This document shows, piece after piece, positions 10,642 to 24,266 of a DNA stretch of 64,000 nucleotides; the stretch's first letter is position 1; each line of letters starts with the position of its first letter. The position numbers and the translations under genes were made by a program. Source of the stretch: Combretum micranthum (taxonomy: Eukaryota; Streptophyta; Magnoliopsida; Myrtales; Combretaceae); contig JAMXBD010000397.1 of assembly GCA_024138025.1 (NCBI GenBank), positions 124,001 through 188,000 of the forward strand. The letters are read 5' to 3'. The notes under the pieces were generated by a model. It did no database searches. It was not told the origin of the DNA and was given only the letters and a program-made list of their open reading frames with translations.

Positions 10642-13600
10642 TGTAAATCCCGATATTCTCAGTAGTTAAGTAAACCTCGGGAGTTGAAAAGCGAAACCCT
10701 AATCTAGTCCAGTTTAAGTCTAATGAGAAAAGCTTAGGAACCCTAAATCCGGCTTTACTTCGGTTTCATAATAAAAGAAGTTTTATAAAGAAAATGAATA
10801 CGAATTATTGTTTAAAAGTATATTTTAAACCTTAGAAAGTTTTAAATTTGGAAATTTTTCAATTCCTGGCCTTCCCGAGCTCAATGACGGAAAAACGTGC
10901 CTCGGGACCACAAACTCAGAAAAATATTTTGGAATATTCATTAGAACCGAAATTTTATAAGGATTTCAAAAATATCAATTTTATAATTTTCCGGTCTATA
11001 AAAATTACAGTTATAGCCTTTTTCCCGTATTTTCGTTACAACCGGTAAAGTAGATGTCTTGTCGACTATTCACAAGTACAACCTACACTACACACTACCC
11101 ATACCAATTCTTACATCCTTACAACTACACATTTCAATTTTCTTTTCCAAGAAATTTTGTTACCTAAATAATTATTAAATTTATTACATAAAATACAAAT
11201 TTTATCAAATTTTAACTCTCTCTCCTCCCACACACAATGCCCGGCACCCCCACCCCCCCAATTTCCCTCTTATTTTGTTTTATTTTACTTCTTTTTATTC
11301 AATTGAAACCCTAATGCATGTAATATATAAGCTCCTTTTCTCTCTCTCTTCTCATTTTTCACTCTTTCAATTTCTACAAAAGAAGAAAACCCTCTCTTTT
11401 CCCTCTAGAGTGCCGTGACCCACTTCGAGCTGCGCCCCCCCTCTCACACTCACACACACAAACTCATTTTCTCTTCTTTTCATCTCCAAATCTCCATTTA
11501 GGTGATGATTCTAAACCTTATTCCTATATTATCTTGTAATGGCAAGACCATTCTTGTGTGTTTTTCACATTTAATCCCAATGAGCATATGCTAGGGACAT
11601 GAAATCACTTATACAAGAATATCAAGCCATCACAAGAAGTGGATCTAGTGTTTAAAAGAGTTTTTGTTGAGATAATGTCATGTTCATGCATGTAAAGTAG
11701 GGATCATGCATGGAAAGTTTATGTTCGTGCCATGAAACTCATGATTCATGCACCATATGTGGTAGATCTAAGTGTTAGACACTCATACATTCATTGACAT
11801 TTATGTTCATGTGGTTGTTTTGAGCTTACATGCATTTATGATCATAAAAGTTTAGTCTTTCATGTATATAGATGTGTTAGATGGTAGATCTTCATGTATA
11901 GGAGGCAAGAAACTTGCAAAAGAAAAAGATTTTTGTTAGAAATGCCTACTTAAAAATTCGGATGGAATTTGAAACCTATTTTAAAAACCACAAAAACCAC
12001 TTTAAAACTCATATTTTTCATGAAAAATGGAAGGTATATGTAATAGGTATCCTTAAGGAATGATTTTTATAAGTTTAAATGAGTTTAGGCATGAGTAATA
12101 TGTAAAACAAGTAGTGAAGTTAGAATGAAAAATTTTGAGATAGTGATTAAATTGCTAAATTCGTATTTTGGAGTAATGCCTACATAAACACTTAGTGTCC
12201 AAGCTCAAATTGCATGTTTTATGAGTTAAATGAAGTCTTTAGACAATAGATATAATAAAGCTTCAATTTTTGATGCATTAAACAAGTTTTCTCATAGGAA
12301 AAATGCAAGAAAAGAAAATTTCCAAAATTCGGATTTTTGTGAAAAGCTTGTTTAAAAACATATTTGCCAAATGAAAAATGTGGATTTTTATGCATAAATG
12401 AAGGTCATGGATAGTATAGATGTTAAGGACTCATTTTTATTTAGATAACAAGTAAATTCTAAGAATAAAATCCTAAAAACCCTAAGGAATGTAAAGTTGG
12501 AAAGAATAGATTTTTAGAAGTGACCATCATGGAGTTTCATAATAATTAGGAGTTCATAAGAGTTCATCATCAAAAATCATCAAGACCATGCATATAATGA
12601 GCTCATTACATGACATTCATACTAGGAATTCATTCATATACCATCTATACATGAATCATCAACTAGAAACATTTTTACCAATTGCAAAACAATTTTTCGG
12701 AAAGAGAAAAGTTACAGAACAGATCTGAACCCACTGTTCCATGGCCTTAATGTTTTCAAAACTTGAAAATAATATTAGGAATAGATATATCTTTCGAATT
12801 AGATAGAAATCGATATAAAATTTGCGAAATTTCGAGTTAAAATGACCAAGTTATTGCCGTTTTAAGTTGGAACTTCCGCAATTAGCGAGAATTCCGATTT
12901 TGTGTAGTTTAGATGCATAGCTTGAATTAGTTTAGTGATGAGATTCTCATTAGGTTGTTCTTATTTGGTAGGTGATCCCGAGCAAGACGATACCCTACCA
13001 CCCGACTACTAATATTAAGAGGCCGGCGTACCCTGGCCGAGTAAGTATTACTTCCGCACTCAATTATTGCTTGTGATTGTATTGATAGTTGCATTAGTTG
13101 TTTAGGCAAAGATAAAAAAGATTATGCATGATGGGGTATATGGGAATTATATACTTGTCTGCTGTTGATATGTGAATTTGAACTTAAGGAATATCGAAAC
13201 CGGGTGTTAAGCTGCTGCTTGTTTAGCGAGAATTTATATTGATTGTCTGCAAATAATTGTTGGTCACCTAAAAGAATTGGATTAATCTATATTGGACCTC
13301 AATTATAATTGGACTCATTCATTTCACAACGGGGATGAAGCATTAGCATTTGTTGGTTTTTCGTGACCCATAAAACGAATATGTTTGTTAATCGTGATCC
13401 ATAAAACGAAATTGTTGGTTAATTGTGATCCATAAAATGAATTTTTGTTCAGTTGACCGTGAGCTTAAACGGCGTCGTACGGCAGGATTCGTTAATCTGC
13501 TAACCCGGGATGGAAGACGCAAGTTCATCCACATATGTTTTTCGGTTGGTCATATGTTTGTTGAACTCATTTGCTTGATGCATATCATTTGTTTGAGTAA

Positions 13601-14071
13601 CCACTTGTTTGAATGATTTGTCTTAATTGTGCACATGGAAGTTTTCATTCACTAAGCTAGTTAGCTTACGCCCCTATAGTTTTTACTTGTTGCAGCATGA
13701 ATTCATTTGGCTTAGGACAAGGCAGGCTACAGCTCAGGTACCGGAGCTAGGAGTTTCCCTTAGAAGTTTATTTCGATTTTGTTTAGACTTCCATTGGAAA
13801 CTAAAGGACTCTGGATGACTATAATGGACTTATTATTATTTTGCGAGGGAATGCCCCTTAGACTTTGTAAAGCATATATGTGTTTTGGTTTATTATCTAT
13901 GGCTAATAAATGCCACATTAAGCTTCTTAACTCCATTGATCGAGTATTCTATTGTCGTAAAGGGACACTTTACATCTATACAAGACTCCCGAAGGGCTCG
14001 GATAGAATTTCAAGAGTCTTATATAGTATGTGGTGGGCTATTACGTTTAGGATACCCTATGGGGCGTGACA
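10642..14071 (+). mobile_element. Solo LTR, family B1, 3430 bp, TSD GAGTT
   Basis: It starts TGTAAATCCCG and ends GGGGCGTGACA. GAGTT flanks it at 10637-10641 and 14072-14076. It splits the gag-like remnant of the family A element, so it is younger than that element. It contains a TATATAA box at 11324-11330 followed by a TC-rich leader, the conserved module at 12785-12872, and about three 33-bp repeats at about 13360-13440. There is no internal region, so it is a solo LTR. Confidence 0.9.
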
Positions 14072-14076
14072 GAGTT

Positions 14077-14245
14077 GGGGTCTTATAACCGAAGCGGGTG
14101 CAGAGCTTGTGGGTGTTTGTTGTGTGTATGCTCTTATCGTCTCTTCTAAACGTCTTATGGTGGCCAAGAGTTCTTGAGTTAGATCTTGTGGTGGGGGTGC
14201 TCCTTGTTCTTGTTGTGCTTCGAGAGGGATGCTTGATCGTGACAT
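14077..14245 (-). pseudogene. Gag-like N-terminus cut by a solo LTR
   Basis: An ATG at 14245 opens a minus-strand frame beginning MSRSSIPLEAQQEQ, with a short amphipathic stretch (ELLATIRRLEETIRAY) that may form a coiled coil, about 570 nt after the primer-binding site. That position and composition fit the start of a plant gag. The solo LTR at 10642-14071 interrupts it. Across the insertion the frame continues into the zinc-knuckle remnant at 10076-10636, but the capsid domain expected between them is missing. Confidence 0.6.
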
Positions 14246-14812
14246 AATTTCCTTGGGTAGCTTCCTAGAATCAACAAAGCGGTCGTATTAGATATTTCCT
14301 TTAATTAGGGTTTTACGCACATGTTTTTAAAGAAAAGAGATGCGTTACGGCTTTTACTACTCTATTAAGGGTTGATGTAGGCACTTGGTTTTATTTACCT
14401 AAGGGTCTCCTTCATAAGAGAGGTATTACACTTATCTTATTCTTAATTGGTTTTGGCTAGGAGTTGAATAGGGTTACTATGCATCAAGGATTATTGAAAT
14501 TGCTAAGGTAGGCTTACTTTATCCATTTGATATCTCCATTCTTTTATCCCCTTCATGTTTTCTCCACATTATTCTGCAAAGTTCTATCTATAAGTCATTT
14601 CTATCTTTCTTAATCTTGGGTCAACATTCTAGGGTAAATCCTTTTTATGTGATACTAAATATCCGTCGATGCTTGTATAAGTATTTCCTGCCTTCTTCTA
14701 ATATTCTCCAAGATGAAGTCCTATTCTTAGACATAAGGATTCTTCGACATAAGATCAAATCCTATCAATCTATCCTTTTATTCTTCTTTTTCTAAATTCC
14801 CAAAACCTTGTT

Positions 14813-14824
14813 GCTCTGATACCA
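14813..14824 (-). other. Primer-binding site complementary to initiator tRNA-Met
   Basis: The minus strand reads TGGTATCAGAGC, the classical plant retrotransposon site complementary to the 3' end of tRNA-iMet. It lies eight bases inside the 5' LTR end (14833). This sets the minus orientation of the 400-19207 element. Confidence 0.9.
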
Positions 14825-14832
14825 ACTTAAAC

Positions 14833-17800
14833 TGTCACGCCCTGAGGGGTACCCTAAACGTGGCAATCCGCCGTACACAATACTAAAGCCTAGGGATGAC
14901 TACCTTAGTCATGCAAAGGCTTCCATATCATGTACAAGGCATACATCACAACCAATGGGACGCATCGGAGTAGCGCAATTTATATTGATAATAAACAAGT
15001 AACGAGGCAAAGAGAATAATTATCATAAAACATAAACATATTACAATTCGATTCTTAGGGGCATATCCCTCTATTATCTTCAAATAAATACTAATCATAT
15101 AAGTCATTACATATAAAGAACCTTACAAAATTACTTCATCTTATGATTCTATTTTCTTCATAGAAGCTTAACATCCATTCATGACTTCCTTAATTTCATG
15201 ATCCTCAATTTAAGCCACGGGTATACCTGTTTCAACAAAATCTATAGGGGTATAAGCTACAACTAGCTTAGTGAGATATTCCTTTTCATTCGCACCATAA
15301 TTTCAAACAAGTTTATTTATATTTTCACACATATGCTATGCATTCGATGCAGTAATCACATGAATACACAAATATATATAGTTATCCGGAAACCATATAT
15401 AAAACGGATTTACCCCTCCGTATCAAAGGCTAGGGAATCGGGGTTGAAGGTCCTCGACCTTCTACTGCTAGTCCCTAGGTCCTCATCCACAGTATTCGGT
15501 TAGCTCGGCTCCAAACCTAAAGTCGCTTTCCCCGAGCGATTTGGATTCTCCAGGAAGGAACATGGCCCGTGGCACCACACGATCACAGTCAATCCAACTC
15601 TACGCGTAGGAGTAGCAGTCTTCTGAAATAGATATAACTTGATGGATGCTATGCATAAGCGTTTTATTTTTCTTAAGCCAAACCTTATTAAGGTTTATTA
15701 GGGGCGATCAATCAATTTAGCAAACAATAAACAGGCATACAAATAAGTAAACAAAATTATTTAAACAAACAGTTCGAAGTTGCGACATTCTTAATTCTTA
15801 TTCCACGCATAAACATAGATTCACGTATATACACATAATCTCGAATCCCCCAAATATATATCTATTTTTATCTTTTCTTAGTATACTAGTACTACTACTT
15901 TACAAGCACAAGCAAGGTAACCAAATTAGGAGGAATAACTACTCGTCCATTTTGCGATCTTCTTAGTCGTAGTAATCCTCGGGTAGGGTAATCTCGTATC
16001 TTTCATCACCTAGACAAAAGAAATACCCGGGATAAGTCTTTCATGAAATTTCTATTCTTGGATTTTCTAAACTTTTCTTAAAATCGTGATAAAATCGTAT
16101 AGGAGGAAATTCCAACTTAAAATGGCCATAACTTGCTCATTTTAACTCTGAATTTTGCATATAATATACCGTTTTCTACCTATTCGAAAAGATCTATCCA
16201 TTCCTAAGGTTATCCTTGTCATACAAAGTCATTTGGGTTCCGAAAATGTTGGGTACAGATTTAAAACGAATTATTTCTAAACTTTTGCAAATCCATTTTC
16301 TAACTCAACTTTCATTTTAAAGAAAGTCCTTTTGTGACAATATATATATATAATATATATATAATATTTGATAAATACTTTGAGTATATAGGTCAGCTCA
16401 CTTTATATGCAAATATTCTAATGGTAGTGTCTCAACAATTTATTTCATAAAACAATTCATTTGGAGTTGTTAAAACTTTAACTTTGATGATTTCTTTTCA
16501 AGTATTTGAAGAAACTTTATATTTTCATAAGTATATTCTTATTTTATTTTCTTCATTATTTTTCTAAAAACAAGCAAATTTTCCTTAGTCTTTCATAAAT
16601 TTTACTCCTAGTGATTAAAGATCAAATTTATCAAAAGTATATTAAGTTGATGAAAACCTTTTCATAATTTTGTATTTAGGATGGTTTTAGAAAATGAGTC
16701 ATGTCTTCTTATATTCATTTCTAAAATATAAGCTTTTTCTTTCTAAAACTTGTTCTTTCATTTCTTTTGAAAAGAATCCTTTTTATTGATAAAATCCCTT
16801 ATTGTTAATCTTACTTCATTTATATTCTTTTTGAAAATGAGTTCCTTCTTTTTAGAATTTTGAAAATCATTATATTTCCTAAGTGGGTTCATAACTTTAT
16901 GAGTTGATTTTTCATCTTAACTTTGAAAACTAGTTTGTTTTCTTAGTTCTATTATGAAGTTGAAAGAGTTTAAATCTTAAGCTTTTGTAAAGCTTTTAAT
17001 ATTAACAAACTATTTTACTAAAACTTAGGTTACCATAATATACAAAAAAATATTTATTTCTTATGTTTCCTTGGTAATTTATCTTTGTTATTTATGAAAA
17101 CGTTGAGGAAACTCTATTTTTGTGTTGTTGATTAATAACTTTTATGATAAATTACGTAATCGAAAATCTAGTTTTGAGTTCCTTTAATAAAATGAAATTC
17201 TACTTTTAGATTAGTTGAGACATTGACATTATGTAAATGCAAGTATTATGAGCTTATAAAAAAATAAGAACATAAGAAAATACTATAAACAAATAATAAG
17301 TAAGAAAACAAAATATCAAGTATTGGGAACCTTAGCTTTATCAAGGTATCCCGGTCAAGTATTGGAGCCTTAGCTTCATCAAGGCATTCCGGGACTAAGA
17401 ATAGACTAGTCCCGAAAGATTAAAGAAAATAAACAAAAGATTATTTTGACTTGATATGGACAAGTCTAAGACTAGAAAGACTAGTCTTAATAATTGCATA
17501 AAATAAATAAATTGCATAACTTGAAAGTAAATAAATAACAAATGAGCTTATATGCTCTAAATAAATATATATACATAGTATACATAATATTATATAAGTT
17601 AGATTAGAAGCAAATAATAACAATAATAATAACAATATAATAAAATAGGAAGCTTATGTACAAGAACAAAACATGAACATGTTGTTATTTTTACTACTCA
17701 TATGAGTTTCAAAACAACACCATAGTCATGCTAGGTTACATGACATGGATAATTAAATGGTTGAAAGAAATTTTTACCTTAGGTATTTTTGTGGTATAAA

Positions 17801-19207
17801 GATGGTGGTGAATGTATGGTTATGTGATTTTGGAGAGATGGTAGTTGTATTACATAAAGAGAAATTCTTGTGGGTATTTGGTGAAAGAGAATTTTGGTAG
17901 AGGAAAAGTTTATGGAGAGTGTTTGTGTAGAGAATTTGAGAAAGTTTTGGTAGTGAAATGAATTGTGTGAAAGAATGAAAGAGGAAGGGAGTATTTATAG
18001 ATTTTTTGGAGTGAATTTTAGATGTAATAAAATAAATTGAAAAAGAAAATAATTGAGGGAAAATGGGAGGGGTGTAGCACCGGCCATGGGTATTGGGAGA
18101 GAGAGTGAGTTGATTTTTGAGTGAATTTTGTAAGAAAATAATTAATATGTAAGATATGATTTGATATAAGATGTATTGGAAATATAAAAAATAAGAAAAT
18201 AAGTATGTAGGTAGTAAGAAATAGGTATAAGAAAAAGTAGAGATAGTGAAATAGTAATGAATAGTAGAAAAGTACTATGAATAGTAGACTAGACAATTAA
18301 AGTACCGGTAGTAATAAAAATATGCGTAATCGAGCTATATCTGTAATTTTCAGCTACCGAAAAATTCTAAAACTGATATTTTTGGAATCCTTATATTTTT
18401 ACGAGTCTATTGGTATAAACGGAATATTTTTTATATTCCGAGCTCTGGGACACGCTTTTCGAGCACTGATTCCGTTTGAGTCCGAAGGACACTTGAAATT
18501 CGCGAATCTGATATTTTTATGTTACCCTATTTTATTACGAACTATTTTAAGCTATTGGCTTAATTTTGTTTTCTAGGGTTTGAAAACGCGGGATTGCCGG
18601 ATCTTTAACACTAGGGTTCGTTATAGACTTTGTTGACTTTAGAGTTTCGATTTGACTTTTGGTTTCGTCGAGATATTCGTAAGATCGTATAATTTTCGAG
18701 TTTGATCGTTTTATATTTTTAGCTCGACATCTATGGTTTATCTTATTTTATTTGTGATCAATTAATAGTTTTTAGTTCTCGGGATCGTTTAACCGAGTCT
18801 AGGGTTATGAGTTGACTTAATTTGACTTTTGGCGAAAATTGAAATTTCTAATTCTGAAATTTACCGAGGGTTTTAAGATTTTGTTGTTGATCGTTACTTG
18901 GATATATTGTCTTGATTTGCGTGTTAGGAAACGGTTAGGTGATTTGATTGATGTACGAATGTTGCTTCAACCGATAGTTGGATTTTTCTATTTTGTTTTT
19001 TAGGGTTCCCTATTTCTCAAATTAAGAAATCTCTTTTTTTTATCTTTATTTAGAATTAGGTTTTAACTTAGTTCATGTTTTAGGGTTTCGTTTCTGGTGT
19101 TTGTCTTGATTTAGAATTTGGTTTTAACTTGAGTCGGTTTTTGGGATTTCAATTTTAAACTTTTAAAATTATTTTTTATGAATTATGAAAATTTTTGGGG
19201 GTTTATA
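14833..19207 (-). repeat. 5' LTR of the family A element, 4375 bp
   Basis: It reads TGTCACGCCCTGAGGGG at the left and ends GGGGGTTTATA on the right, where the expected terminal CA has become TA. ATAAA follows at once and matches the left flank of the element. A TATAAATA box lies on the minus strand near 17999-17992. The paired repeats of about 38 bp lie at about 17312-17390 and the conserved module at 16111-16200. It shows the empty site for the solo LTR that split the other LTR. Confidence 0.88.
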
Positions 19208-19212
19208 ATAAA

Positions 19213-21479
19213 TCATTAAATGATTTTGAAAGGTGAATTGACATTATTTTATCATTAATTGTTATCTAGTTTAGCTATCTCGATTTGTGTACTAGCAATC
19301 AAGTGTAGAAACTATTCAGTTGATGAAATTTGGTTTGGAAATTTAGATACCATATTATAGAAAATAGATATGCATTATTTTATTACTAAGTATTATTAAA
19401 TTATATTGTTTTGATTTACATGTTTGTGATCGGATACAGAAACCAATTCCGTAAAAGCTTAAAACAATCTAAGTTTTGTCAAATCTAATCATTTTAAGAC
19501 TTGTAATATATATTTGTTTCATAATTTAAGTTCATAATATTTTTCTATTTAATTTAGTATTTTATGATTTTAGAAGCTATTCCGATCGAGTTTGGATTTT
19601 ATAAGATTTACGGTTGACTTGTTTAACTTTAGGGTTCTGATCCTGTTTTTGAGTCAAAGATTTTACTTATATGATTGCTGTAAAATTTTAGGAGTTCCTA
19701 ATTATAGGAAATTATTTCTTGTTATTTTATTAATATATATTATTTAGATTTAATGCATCCATTTACATGTTAGAATTCGAATAGATGAATTATTTAGTGT
19801 AGGTTTTTTGGATTCATTAAGCTATTAGATCATTTTGTTGGTGATATGTTTTTGCAATACGATTTACTTTAGGGTTCCAGCCTTTATTTAATTCATTTGA
19901 AATCTTAGGGTTATTAAATCTTCATCTTATCCCATTTACAGTTTTCAGGGTTTCGAAATTTTAGAATCCAAGTTTAATTTAATTTATATGGTATTTTAGG
20001 GTTATAAGATCTATTTAATTCAATCTAAGGTTTCTAAGATTTTTGTTTGATTTGATATGTTTTAGGATTTTGGTTCTAATGTGAATTTTAAGGTTCATGA
20101 TGTGTTTTATTTATTTTATTAAATTTCAAATTAATCCTCTGATATGATCTTGGTTTACACTATTTAATTAATATCATATTATCATACTTCTTGATTTCAT
20201 TTGTTTGCTTGTTTTCTATTATAATTATCTGATACAATATTTAACATATCAAATGATTTTTCAAATATATAGTTTGTGCCAACAATTGCAAGCTCTCCTA
20301 AGTAATTAACCCTAGAGTCTTGTTATGTTATAGGGTATATTGATATGATGATTATATATATTGTTACCATAATTATTAAATCACATTAGTATTTATTGCA
20401 ATATTCTACTTATGATATAGTTTATTTATATCATATATCTTCGTTACGAGCAGGTAAGTTTTATGATTAATGTAATATTAGTAATATAATAATGAGGATC
20501 TTAATATTGTTAACTTTTTAATTTTATCTTAATATGTGGATCAAGTATAGTGTTATTATTTATCACATAAAAAAATTTGTTTATTTTTACTATAATACAT
20601 ATATTGTTAGTTACAATATACTTTTGATATTATTAACACTACTACTATAAATTGTAATAATAGTTTGTTATATACTTATTATGTATCGTGTGTCCAAGAT
20701 AACTACATAATTAATTTAGTAATGCAGAATATTATATGGGTATTAATTTTAGAACTTTGTTATTTATAATTATTTGTTTTATATTTTGGATATTTTCTTA
20801 TGTAATAAATTATTCATATGGTTCGGTGACTTGCAAGGGTTTTACTTACTAAAGAAGATGGTTTCATTAGTTTCTTTAAGAAGTTATAATCGTTTTTAAT
20901 TATAAATCTATAAAATAATTATTTATGACTATTTTGGAAATTTACTTGCTTAGATGTTATGTAATTTTATGTGTTGGATAAATTTAGAGATATATTTATT
21001 TTTATTTGTTGAAGTTAAGGTTTCGCTTAGTAATTTATTATGCTATTCTTATTTGAAAATTTTCAAGGCATGGTTACTATTTTTCTAATTATTTTTGGAA
21101 ATGACAGATAATTCTTTTAAGTTTGCTAGAGCCTTAATAATTACTTCATCAATTCTTTTATTTATCATTACTTATTGATCACAAAAAGGTTAGGGAAAAT
21201 TTTGTTGATAACGATTATGATTTTTTAAACTATAATTGAATTTTTTACATTTTAATATTCTTAAATCGTGAAAAATCGGGAGTGATTCTTGATGACTTTT
21301 CCAAAAGCTTTTCAAGATTTTATATCATATAGTCAATTATCAAAATTAGGTTATGCAAAATTAGTGGCTTTATAATAAATCTACTCCCTATTTGAATTCT
21401 AGTTATCAAAGCTTATACCGATTACATATGGTTGATTGTTGGATTGCATATGCTTGTTAAACAAACTTGTTTGATTCTA
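19213..21479. other. AT-rich degenerate LTR remains, no gene
   Basis: This is the right flank of the 400-19207 element. Phrases such as GACTTTAGGGTTC followed by GTCAAAGATTTTAC near 19610-19680 resemble the 18600-18720 part of the family A LTR, so old LTR sequence is likely. The stretch 20100-21300 is extremely AT-rich. No coding frame, splice pattern or RNA gene was seen. Confidence 0.5.
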
Positions 21480-21952
21480 CTTGATAAGTGTTGAGATCTA
21501 GTCATTCACTGAGCTGTGGTTTGCTTACCCTCCCATAGATTTGTTTGGTTACAAAGATCATTAGAGTTGTTCTATACTCAAAAGTTGGTTCTAACATAAG
21601 TTAGCAAAGGAATCAAGACTTGGACTAGAGAAAGAGCATAGTATTTTGAGTAAAGAATAGTCTAAGAACAATATTTGTATAGTTTTGATGTAATAGTTAA
21701 AAACTCAATGTAATTGGTATGTAATGCTATTCTTGTGTATGATCTATGTGTATGCGATCTATATGTATGCAATATTTCTTATTTTGAACAAACTTTTAAT
21801 CTTGTTATAAATGTCCACGTCACGGGGCATTCTAGTTGTACAATGCTCATGTGTCTTTCTAGAAGTCTTAGATTGTTTAATATAAATGTATGTGGCTCTA
21901 ATATGTTACATGACGCATCAATACTGTTAGGGTACCCTATGAGGGTGTGACA
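21480..21952 (+). repeat. Degenerate 3' end of a family B-like LTR
   Basis: It contains the family B landmarks in order: a CACTGAGCTG...TTGCTTACCCTCCCATAG segment, equivalent to CACTAAGCTAGTTAGCTTACGCC in the intact copies, and the terminus GGGTACCCTATGAGGGTGTGACA. The following bases are TAAAC. I could not locate the matching start or duplication, so the element is old or truncated. Confidence 0.5.
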
Positions 21953-24170
21953 TAAACTCTTTACTTCTTTTCAAGTTTTCTCGATATAAATTATCAATAG
22001 ACCCTTAGTTTCTCAATAGTGAAGTGGAGACAATATTATAAAAATTCCAAAGAATGCACATTACACAATAAATTGTAACTTGTTGTGTGTGTGTGTGTCT
22101 GTGTCTTTTTTATTTTTTTATTTTTAATCTATGATTCCTCATATAAAACTTACCATAATCTTATTTATGAGGATGGGGCTATAAGTCGAGTGGTTAATTT
22201 GAAAGTTTTCGCATATGAGTCATATTAATTTATGCTTATTTGAGTAAGGCAAATAATCAATTCCCTTTTCCTTAAGGGATCCACTAATCAAAGATTTTGA
22301 GAAAGAATCATGAACAAGTATAGATCTATTAAAATAAGTGACGTTAGTTAAGTACTCATAAACAACAAAATTGATGATTAAAAATTGAACAAGATTATGG
22401 TTCGTTAGATCAAGAAAAATCTTAAGAAAATTGTGATTACAAGACCATTTCGGGCATAGGGATTGTGTTAGTTGAAGGTAGGCTTAGAATTAGGAAATAG
22501 ATGGAATACTACTAATAAGGTTGCTTACCACCCTTTTAGCATGGTTTCTCGGCCTTTATTGAGAGGTCAGTTGCCTCATCTTTCCTTAATTAGGTTGACC
22601 ATGCTTGGCCTATAGGTTGACTAAGGAACCCTTTTGGTGACCTATTATGAACTTAATAAGCATATTATCACCCCCATTAAGTAAGAAAAATGAATATAAA
22701 CTTAAGATCTAATTTAGTGGCAACAAGTTTTTGTACGAATTCCAACTATAAAGCTACTATAGCATGATGCATATGTATGATCAAATTTAGTGGAACCCAA
22801 CTAATAAATGTACAAATTTTGTTAATGTGTGAACTATTTCTATGAGGCCAATTGAACTATAGGTTGATTAATGAGAGATGGTGGTGTCACATTCTATAAA
22901 TAACATGCTTATATACAACATGAATGTCATTGTGGTGATTGAGTAGGTTATTGACATAGAGGAACTATGGCTGATACGTTTAGATAAGTAAGAATGAAAT
23001 TATAGATGCACAACCAAGTAGATTAGGATAATAATTAAAATGATACAAATGGAGCCTACTCCTAATATCTAATACAAATAATGAACTTGAGGTGGGAGTT
23101 TAGTTTGTCGATAACATGGAACGGAGTCATCCTCGTCAATGATTTATCATAAATGATGGGTTCATGGATTGTTTATTGTATATGGTGGCTCTACTATGTT
23201 TTTTACTGTAAGTAGTGAGTAATGGCTTTGCCACGTTTCAAAAGAAAGCTTGAGTTGTTTTGTGCAAAGGTTTTATCGTATGGATGACCTAGGGTGTACA
23301 TCTTAATAAATACGTTGCACTCAATAATATATAAGCTTGTTTGCAATGTGGCATATGTTTGTGTGTGTATAGTAGTTACATGTTTAGGGTTGACAAAACA
23401 ACTGTTTAGGTAGTGTGCTTCTGACATACATGATGGAGTATGACCTATCGAATGAGAGTAAATCCACTAAGAAGTTGATTAAGACTAAGTGGCAATAGTT
23501 GATGTATTGAGACTCAATTTAATTATTTTTTTTAAAATAATTTAAGTTGAATTTGGTTTAGCACCTAATGGACAGAAACCTTATGGCGATATCATAGACT
23601 GTAATTAATGATAATATTAGAGAGTTTATTCAAGAGATTATTTAACTACATAGATTTTAGCATGTATCTGCACCTTAGCATATTTCACAATGCTGCGTTG
23701 TGCTTGAGGCATGACAAATAGTTTTAATGACCAATAATACATAGATGTTTATAAGATAATTCGAAGGCTAGATACGGCCTTGTGAACCCACAAATTTAGT
23801 GGAGGCATGCTCATAATGTGGATTGGCAAGTGGGTAATTGAGTTAGTGCTTAATGTTAACAAAATGAAAGCTATCCAATGGTTGTTAGCTGAATAATTAG
23901 TTAAATATGATAGATAACATCATATTTGGTATCTTAATCTTCAATGGTTTTGTTATTTACAATCTATAAATTTCAAGTGGCAAAAGTAATGTTCGATTGA
24001 AGTTTGTATTGTTATGGATGGTGTCGAGGCTATATCCATTACCCATGCAATGCTGATATACGTAGCGAATTGACGCCTATTAGGTGTTCTATCCCAATCA
24101 AAAGTACATCAGCATGCTAGCAAATGCCACATCAAAATCGTTTTTCAAAAGAAATAAAATAACTAGGCCA
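21953..24170. other. Intergenic spacer, nothing recognised
   Basis: No coding region or element boundary was found. It contains a TG-rich microsatellite at about 22081-22106 followed by a T-rich run. Confidence 0.4.
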
Positions 24171-24266
24171 AGCAACCGAGGTTTGTACAAAAATATTGTA
24201 TTTTCAAATTATAAATCCAAAAATACAGTATTGGAATAAATATTCTGATTTTACTCGAGTGAAAAC

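Larger units (their letters stand above)
400..19207 (-). mobile_element. Complete long-LTR retrotransposon without pol core (TR-GAG/LARD-like), family A
   Basis: The element is bounded by two direct copies of the same LTR (400-7511 and 14833-19207) and flanked by ATAAA at 395-399 and 19208-19212. On the minus strand the order is 5' LTR, tRNA-Met primer-binding site (14824 to 14813), gag-like remnants, polypurine tract (7524 to 7512), 3' LTR. After subtracting two later solo-LTR insertions, the LTRs are about 4.3-4.4 kb and the internal region about 3.9 kb. No protease, RT, RNase H or integrase core was recognised internally; only a relic of the usual pol 3' end sits next to the PPT. LTR and internal lengths resemble LARDs, while the gag content resembles TR-GAG elements. 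All coding parts are broken, so it is non-autonomous and inactive. Confidence 0.88.

Noticed and set aside
230..21952. A single large LTR from 230 to 21952 hosting the family A element
   Set aside because: The flanking 5-mers (TGATT and TAAAC) do not match and the left and right pieces point in opposite orientations.
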